Positions 38,577 through 43,985 of a stretch of DNA of 43,985 nt are shown here, piece by piece. The translations under genes were made by a program, and so were the position numbers. The notes beneath the pieces were generated by a model. The model was not told the DNA's origin, ran no database searches, and saw nothing but the letters and a program-made list of their open reading frames with translations. Position 1 is the first letter of the stretch, and each line of letters begins with the position of its first letter. This DNA comes from a virus. The DNA lies in IMG/VR virus record IMGVR_UViG_3300028840_004226, positions 1-43,985 of that record. One strand, 5' to 3'.

Positions 38577-38784
38577 CGTTGTTAGCCATGTCGTCGTAGG
38601 TGTAGTGGACGGTCCCTAGATTAAAACTGTCCGCGGCCTCTCCGCCGCTTTCGCTGATAGCCGCCGCCATGACCCGGACATCGAACATCGGGAGCAACGA
38701 GGACTCCTGGGACTCCACTGGAGGTTGAGCCCATCCGTTGCTGAACCCGATGTTCCGCGTGAGGGTGTTTAATGGCGTGCTCAT
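38548..38784 (-). CDS. Small hypothetical protein after the tail fibre
   Basis: A 78-residue protein (starts MSTPLNTLTRNIGFSNGWAQ) coupled to the fibre gene (4-base overlap) and to rusA (29-base overlap). The Ser/Gly-rich sequence has no clear domain. Such small genes after fibres may encode fibre assembly or tail-tip proteins. Confidence 0.5.
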   Translation of the reverse strand: MSTPLNTLTRNIGFSNGWAQPPVESQESSLLPMFDVRVMAAAISESGGEAADSFNLGTVHYTYDDMANNDGRVTLPYG

Positions 38785-41700
38785 GTGATTATGAACTCAT
38801 CGTCAACTGCGATATTGGCGAAATTTGCCATGCTGGAAACTGTCAGAGTAATCGGGTCACTAGCGCTAGCGGCCTGGGCATTGATAGCTATGGACTGCCC
38901 CTTGGCAACTCCGCTGGTGAAAGTGATTACCCGGTTTTTCAGAACGTCCGCCACATTCAGGTCTGCGTCCGCGTCGTTGGTCAGTTCTTTGACCAGGAGC
39001 GTAGTGGCCGCCGCCGGAATTGTGTTCACCTTGCCGGCAATCGTCCCTTCCAGGGTTTGCTGAAGCCTCAGCTCCTTAGCCGCTAGCAGTACGATATTGT
39101 CCGTGGCCGCCATAGTGAAGACGCCAGGGTCCCGAAGCAGAGTTACGGTCTTTGTCGAACCCGTGTAATCCGATACGACCCCAATTGCCTTCTGAGTGCC
39201 GGTAGAGGCATCCGTGATAACTGCGATACAGCCATTGTACGCATCGTCATCCGTGGAGCCCGCTGTCAGCGTGAAGCTGGTCTGGCTGGCTAGCGTGGCA
39301 ATAGTGGTGCTCTGCATGACATCGGGACCTGCGCCGCCGGTCCAGAGTCCTGCTCCGTGTCCTCCGGTCCCTACAAGATAGGTGTCCAGTTCGGAATAGA
39401 GGGCTGACCATTGGTTTCCCCCGATGCCTGCTCCGTCGATAGCGTCTCCGCTAGGCGAATTAAGGTCGATAGCTGGAGCGCTTCCAACAGCAGTGACCTT
39501 TATGGGAGCTGTTGAGCCGGCCGCGTCTCCAACAACAAGCAGTCCGCTTCCGTTGGTGGAACCAGCCAGCAGGTGCATACCATTGCCTCCGCCAGAGCCG
39601 CCTTCTATTTTGGCCCCATCTCCACCGGAACCGGCCCTGATATAAAGGGCAGGAGCGCTAGCCCCGCCTTCGGCCCGAATAGCTTCCTGGCCGGCCGCAG
39701 ATGCAACAGCATAAATGCCTTTTCCTACAGTATTCGTGATATGGACGGCCGCAGTGGCATCGCCGGAATCAATCCTGAGCTTATCCAGGGTCAGCGTAGC
39801 CCCGGTCCCATCCAGCATAGACTCCAGGTTGTCTGCCGCAGTGGCATCATCGGAAATCTGCTTGACATTGCCGTCCACAAGGCCGCCCGCGCTTATAACC
39901 ATTGCGGACCAGTTTGTCGGAGCTGAAGCCGCTAGCAAAGCGTTGTCCGTACCTCGCATGGAGTCTCCATTAAGGCCCGCGACGTCCTCTGCTATTTCCG
40001 CCAGGTTGTCAGCCGCTACCCATCCAGACCCCTTGATGTCATCAAGAACACCAGGAAGTATTGTAGCTGTATCATCCAGGATGGAGTCGATTATATTATT
40101 AAGCCTGCCTCCGTTCTCCCAGTCAGTCTGGAGTTCGTTGGTGTCGGCAAGAATATCGTCGAGATGTTCGTCTACGGAGCCGGCCGCAGGAGCGCCCCCG
40201 GTGGGAGCGAGCTTCATTGCATCTCTGACATCCTGAGAAGTCAGAGTGCTGGAACCGCCGGTAATCCATGCCGCATCGCCCCGGTCACGGATAGCTTCCA
40301 GAGAGTCAGTGCTATTATCGAATCCAGACCAATCTCCGTCAGATGCCGCTAGCTTTGCTATGATGGAGTTGTCAACAGGATCATCACCATCAGCGACAGC
40401 TACCAGGTGGTCAAGTTTTATGTCAGAAAGAGCTGTGTCGGCTTCCGCATTGACTTCTGCTTTCATGCCGGTAGACATTCCTCCCAGGTCCGTAAGGCCT
40501 GCGCCAGCAGTGCCGATTTGAGTCTGAAGGTCCTGTGTGTCAGTCTCGATATTATCAGCCGTAGTCTGGAGTTCTGCCCAATCACCGTCTCCTGTGACCG
40601 CATTGCCGTCCCATTGAGTTATGTTGGCATTAACGACAGACGGGTCCTGGTCGGCTACGGTGGTAGTTCTCTCCGGCTCGAACTCTACAGAGCTTTCGGC
40701 GTAGTTGAAGGTCCAGACCCAATTATCAGGAGACTCAGTATCAGGGAGCTTGTAATAAGTCTCAAATATACCTGCTCCGATACGGTTCATTTTCAGAGAG
40801 GGAGAATATGCGGTCGATGCGGTTGCCGGCGTGGAGGCCGCCTCATCATCATAGAATGCGGTTTTATTGGCCGCCCCATTAACGGAACGCCCGATAATAG
40901 CAATCTGGGGCGCGCCATCCTGGACATCGGGGTCTTCTGGATTACCGGAAGTATCATACAATCTGGCGGAAATCTTGAAAATCCGGTCTCCAGAGGCTTT
41001 TATTAGGATGTATGACGGCGCTACACCGACGAATCTGGTGCTATTCTGGATTGCTAGCACAGAGCTCTCTTTCGCCACCCCATTTCCGGAATCATAAGCA
41101 TCCAGGGCATCATCGCACTCGGTCTGAACTTCGGCCTTCATTGCCGTAGACATCCCGCCGAGGTCGGTAAGCCCAGCTCCAGCGGTTCCTATTTGGGTTT
41201 GGATGTCCTGAGTATCTGTTTCAATGTTGTTAGCTGTCGTCTGTACAGAGTCAATCTTCGTTTCGTTGGCGTCGATTTCTGATATGATGTTCGTCTCTGC
41301 AGTGTCGAGTTCAGCCTTGGTCGGAGGATCATAGTCTGCGAGAGCAGTGTCACACTCCGCGTTGACTTGAGCGGCTGAAAGGTCGTTAAAGCCGACGAGT
41401 TCCACGCCTTTTGTCAGGTCGCCAGATACGTCGTCGAGGTCCAGCGTAGCGTTGATATCTTTGCCAGAAACCAGACCAATCGCCTTGAAACCGTCACCGT
41501 CTGTGTCGGCCTGACAAATGAGGCCAATACCGGAAGTGTCACCACCTCTGGCATTAATTCCAGCTCCGGTCGCTCCACCTTTCGCCTTGATGCCAGCGTT
41601 GGACCCGGCCCCTAGTGCTTCGATTCCACGACCGTCAGTAGCTTGTGACTGTGCCATGATTCCGTTACCGGTAGCACCAGCCCCACTAAGAGCATATATA

Positions 41701-42992
41701 CCATTTCCTGTACCATTAGCCGTAGCAACAAAGCCATGACTGTTACCAGCCTGAGCAGAAGCAGAAATTCCAGCTCCAGATGTACCTCCACCTTGACCTA
41801 AAATTCCATTAGCTGTAGCTCCACCATCTGCCTGTATGCCAGCACCAGATCCATCTCCTAAAGAATATATACCAGGATAGTTACTGCCAATACCAGAAGC
41901 AGCATAAAGACCAGCACCATTAGCAGTTCCGCCTTCAAGTGAAATACCGTGGCCTAAGCCGGTATTACTCCCTAAAAATCTTGCGCCTTTACCAGCATTT
42001 CCAGTTCCAGTAGACATTAATCCATGTCCAAAATTAGAACCCCCTTCAAGTTCTATACCATGTCCGTTATAACCGCCTTCACAATAAAGACCGCTTCCAG
42101 CACCACCAGCTTGAGAATTAATAAATGATACTACGTGTTCTCCATTTATATCAGATTCAATAAATAGATTTTTCTTTCGATCTTCAACATTGGTTCCTAT
42201 TGTTCCTAATCCTGTTCCGTCCTGATACCAAATTTCTAAATCATCTCCTGAAACTGGAGCTGTCCAATCATCTGTATAAGCACAAATAAAAGTCCATCCA
42301 GCTCCTCCAGCAGATTCATCACCTGCCCCTGACCATGCTCCACCTTCAGCATTATCAAGGCACTTATCAGATCTTACTCCAAGAGAAGCCGCTATACCCA
42401 TTATATCAGAAACATTATCTGATCCATCCTGATAATAAGCCCCTAAAATTACAATCGGTGTTCCTTCATTTCTGTTAATAGCATCTTTATTTCTAATTAC
42501 AGCTCCGATAATTTCAGGCCCATAAGCTCTGGCTGTTCCGCCAGTATCATCAGCCGTAGCTATGTACGCATATTTATTCTGTGGTGTGCCTCTGGTAATT
42601 GCTCCAGCTGCGGGAGATACAGTATTCCTTACATCTAATTCACCATCCTGATAAACTTCATGTTCCTGCATTCTTTTTTCAATAGAGAATTGAGCTACTA
42701 TATAACCTACCATAGAAACACTATCTACAGTTCCGGCTTGTACAACTATTTGGTAATCTTTTTTTCTAACATAAAAAGCATCTGTAGTAGCTAATCTCAC
42801 ATGATGACATCCAGTTAAAGAATCAAAATTTACTGTAAGAGTTATACCTGTAGTAGTTTGTGTAACACTGTTATCTTTATAAACTCTTAAAGCTGGAGTA
42901 CCAGCAAAAGTTATAGGTGTTCCATCAGCTTTAGTAGTATAAAACTTGAAATCTATTGTTTCTCCAGCTTTCCTATCTCCTAGATCAATCAT
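38781..42992 (-). CDS. Giant beta-helix tail fibre
   Basis: A 1403-residue fibre. Residues 1-110 resemble a BppU-like N-terminal domain (MIDLGDRKAGETIDFKFYTT). Residues 285-530 are some 20 imperfect Gly-rich rungs (GIELEGGSNFGHGLMSTGTG, GAGINARGGDTSG) of a beta-helix stalk. Coiled-coil linkers with NIETDTQDIQTQIG repeats lie at about 560-620 and 800-850. A beta-sandwich domain (SGDRIFKISARLYDTSGNPE) lies between them, then a second rung set near 1100-1210 and a C-terminal domain (VMQSTTIATLASQTSFTLTA). It probably sets host range. The N-terminal third (41.6-43.0 kb) is richer in A/T at third positions than the rest, suggesting mosaic origin. Confidence 0.8.
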   Translation of the reverse strand: MIDLGDRKAGETIDFKFYTTKADGTPITFAGTPALRVYKDNSVTQTTTGITLTVNFDSLTGCHHVRLATTDAFYVRKKDYQIVVQAGTVDSVSMVGYIVAQFSIEKRMQEHEVYQDGELDVRNTVSPAAGAITRGTPQNKYAYIATADDTGGTARAYGPEIIGAVIRNKDAINRNEGTPIVILGAYYQDGSDNVSDIMGIAASLGVRSDKCLDNAEGGAWSGAGDESAGGAGWTFICAYTDDWTAPVSGDDLEIWYQDGTGLGTIGTNVEDRKKNLFIESDINGEHVVSFINSQAGGAGSGLYCEGGYNGHGIELEGGSNFGHGLMSTGTGNAGKGARFLGSNTGLGHGISLEGGTANGAGLYAASGIGSNYPGIYSLGDGSGAGIQADGGATANGILGQGGGTSGAGISASAQAGNSHGFVATANGTGNGIYALSGAGATGNGIMAQSQATDGRGIEALGAGSNAGIKAKGGATGAGINARGGDTSGIGLICQADTDGDGFKAIGLVSGKDINATLDLDDVSGDLTKGVELVGFNDLSAAQVNAECDTALADYDPPTKAELDTAETNIISEIDANETKIDSVQTTANNIETDTQDIQTQIGTAGAGLTDLGGMSTAMKAEVQTECDDALDAYDSGNGVAKESSVLAIQNSTRFVGVAPSYILIKASGDRIFKISARLYDTSGNPEDPDVQDGAPQIAIIGRSVNGAANKTAFYDDEAASTPATASTAYSPSLKMNRIGAGIFETYYKLPDTESPDNWVWTFNYAESSVEFEPERTTTVADQDPSVVNANITQWDGNAVTGDGDWAELQTTADNIETDTQDLQTQIGTAGAGLTDLGGMSTGMKAEVNAEADTALSDIKLDHLVAVADGDDPVDNSIIAKLAASDGDWSGFDNSTDSLEAIRDRGDAAWITGGSSTLTSQDVRDAMKLAPTGGAPAAGSVDEHLDDILADTNELQTDWENGGRLNNIIDSILDDTATILPGVLDDIKGSGWVAADNLAEIAEDVAGLNGDSMRGTDNALLAASAPTNWSAMVISAGGLVDGNVKQISDDATAADNLESMLDGTGATLTLDKLRIDSGDATAAVHITNTVGKGIYAVASAAGQEAIRAEGGASAPALYIRAGSGGDGAKIEGGSGGGNGMHLLAGSTNGSGLLVVGDAAGSTAPIKVTAVGSAPAIDLNSPSGDAIDGAGIGGNQWSALYSELDTYLVGTGGHGAGLWTGGAGPDVMQSTTIATLASQTSFTLTAGSTDDDAYNGCIAVITDASTGTQKAIGVVSDYTGSTKTVTLLRDPGVFTMAATDNIVLLAAKELRLQQTLEGTIAGKVNTIPAAATTLLVKELTNDADADLNVADVLKNRVITFTSGVAKGQSIAINAQAASASDPITLTVSSMANFANIAVDDEFIIT

Positions 42993-43985
42993 TGTATTAA
43001 TCCCCTGTTAATAAGCCCTGTATCTATTAAACCAGCATTTAATAAACCGCCGCCTTCGACTGGCGCACCCTCTTCCGGGTCAGTTCCCCTGATGAAATCA
43101 GCCGGATTATTGAAAGTAAGATAATCAATGCAATGCCGCCAAATTCCCCGGTAGCTGTTTAACCAACGCACTTCATCAATCAGACCGTGGAAGTATTCCG
43201 AAACGCCCAGTGCCCGGGCAATGACTACATCTCCCTGGCCAAAACTTTTCGGCTCATTTACCTGTGTCGTTCCCGATAAATCTTGAGTTCCGCCATCGTT
43301 AAAATACCCGCTGAAAGGACTATTGTTATACTGCCATCTGAAAAGCAAACATTCCCAGCCATATTGTGTAAGCACAGAACCGCTTTGGCTTTGATTCCCG
43401 GCACTCACGTGAAACTGACATGGACTGTTATTATCCGCCCATATTCCGCACCATTCGGCCCCGTCCGCTTGGTCACGGTTTTTAGTCACAATGCCCCGCC
43501 ACGCCCCGCCATAATTTGACGTCCTGGCCCAGCACATTATTGCGGTATTTTGATTGACGTGAAAATCAGCATGGTCAGCGATTTGAAACCATTCGCTAGT
43601 TCCGTCAAATCCCTGGCAGTAGCCTCCGGCAAATTTAGCTGCATATCTTGTTGGAGTACCGTTCCTAGCGGCAGTATGCCCGTTTCCAGTAGAATCGATC
43701 TGGTCTGTGTTATTTTCATTCATGTGCCAAACGGCTACATAACTATCATTCGTCCATACGTTATTACGCCCATAGGTGTCTGATACGGATGGTTCAGTAG
43801 CAGAAGGATTATTCCACCACACATAGATTTCGTTAAAAGAGGAATAGATTTCAAAACTCTCTCCGCTTGTCATTATGTCGGCGTCAAGAGTAAGTTGTGT
43901 ATCAGAATCTACGGTAACAACGTGTGCGTATGTATTATCCGTCGTGTTATAAACAATATTTCCGACAAATACGGTAGAAAGAAAA
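42989..43985 (-). CDS. DUF2341/LamG adhesin, C-terminal part (continues at base 498)
   Basis: The C-terminal part of the gene whose start is at 498-1. The open frame runs off the right end (first full codon at 43984) and matches the left end in frame. Residues after the DUF2341 remnant (FNEIYVWWNNPSATEP, SYVAVWHMNEN) form a LamG/concanavalin-like jelly roll (FAGGYCQGFDGTSEWFQIAD, TAIMCWARTSNYGG), a fold used for glycan contact. The stop at 42989 overlaps the fibre ATG. The two genes together form the host-contact part of the tail. Confidence 0.85.
   Translation of the reverse strand, partial: FLSTVFVGNIVYNTTDNTYAHVVTVDSDTQLTLDADIMTSGESFEIYSSFNEIYVWWNNPSATEPSVSDTYGRNNVWTNDSYVAVWHMNENNTDQIDSTGNGHTAARNGTPTRYAAKFAGGYCQGFDGTSEWFQIADHADFHVNQNTAIMCWARTSNYGGAWRGIVTKNRDQADGAEWCGIWADNNSPCQFHVSAGNQSQSGSVLTQYGWECLLFRWQYNNSPFSGYFNDGGTQDLSGTTQVNEPKSFGQGDVVIARALGVSEYFHGLIDEVRWLNSYRGIWRHCIDYLTFNNPADFIRGTDPEEGAPVEGGGLLNAGLIDTGLINRGLIQ
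43850..43985. repeat. Terminal direct repeat, right copy
   Basis: Identical to 1-136; see the left copy. Confidence 0.95.

Noticed and set aside
1-43985. T7-type phage promoters, integrase, tRNA genes
   Set aside because: I looked for the T7-class promoter consensus, tyrosine/serine recombinase motifs and T-arm signatures and saw none; GGGTTCACCCC at 27294-27304 is part of the structured RNA and lacks a tRNA fold.

Overview
The window is one essentially complete genome of a tailed double-stranded DNA phage, probably a podovirus, from an uncultured or environmental source. The first 136 bases (1-136) are repeated exactly as the last 136 (43850-43985), and one minus-strand gene stays open across that joint. 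The sequence is therefore a linearised circle of about 43,849 bp, best read as a circularly permuted genome. Bacterial-type ribosome binding sites and sigma70-like promoters point to a bacterial host, but nothing identifies the host. There is no integrase, no RNA or DNA polymerase and no tRNA. I infer a lytic or at least non-integrating phage that relies on host polymerases but brings its own recombination genes.

Left arm and wrap-around, minus strand (20746 down to 1, then 43849 down to 38100): the late genes. In transcription order these are TerL, a Com-like zinc ribbon, six small proteins, portal, scaffold, N4-gp56-like major capsid protein, two head-tail proteins, a long tail protein with a C-terminal LamG domain, internal virion proteins (one with a lytic transglycosylase domain), a holin-like protein, a DUF2341/LamG adhesin (split by the linearisation point), a 1403-residue beta-helix tail fibre, a small protein and a RusA-type resolvase.

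Right arm, plus strand (20915-38160): (a) 20.9-24.9 kb, a leaderless-looking first gene, a double-domain GT2 glycosyltransferase and a methyltransferase/GT-D fusion; (b) 24.9-27.7 kb, a cargo region with an Imm5-like Ala-rich protein, a pentapeptide/DUF5758 protein, Cys-rich small proteins and a strongly structured putative RNA of about 400 nt; (c) 28.07-28.85 kb, a non-coding candidate origin with 11-bp iterons in opposite orientations; (d) 28.85-38.16 kb, an AAA+ (MoxR-type)/VWA-like pair, HNH proteins, another glycosyltransferase, a Rad52-like annealase, a PD-(D/E)XK nuclease, an M15 endolysin and SSB. The two arms converge at about 38.1-38.2 kb, where ssb and rusA overlap tail to tail.

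Three genome-scale signals are not explained by the genes. The palindrome GCTAGC is strongly over-represented (72 copies by hand count, about 11 expected) and is absent from the cargo region and the tail-fibre/adhesin region. AACTAAC boxes sit at most intergenic promoters of the right arm. Two promoters are placed so that transcription would begin at the ATG (leaderless mRNAs). With the structured RNA and the iteron origin, these are the parts most worth follow-up.
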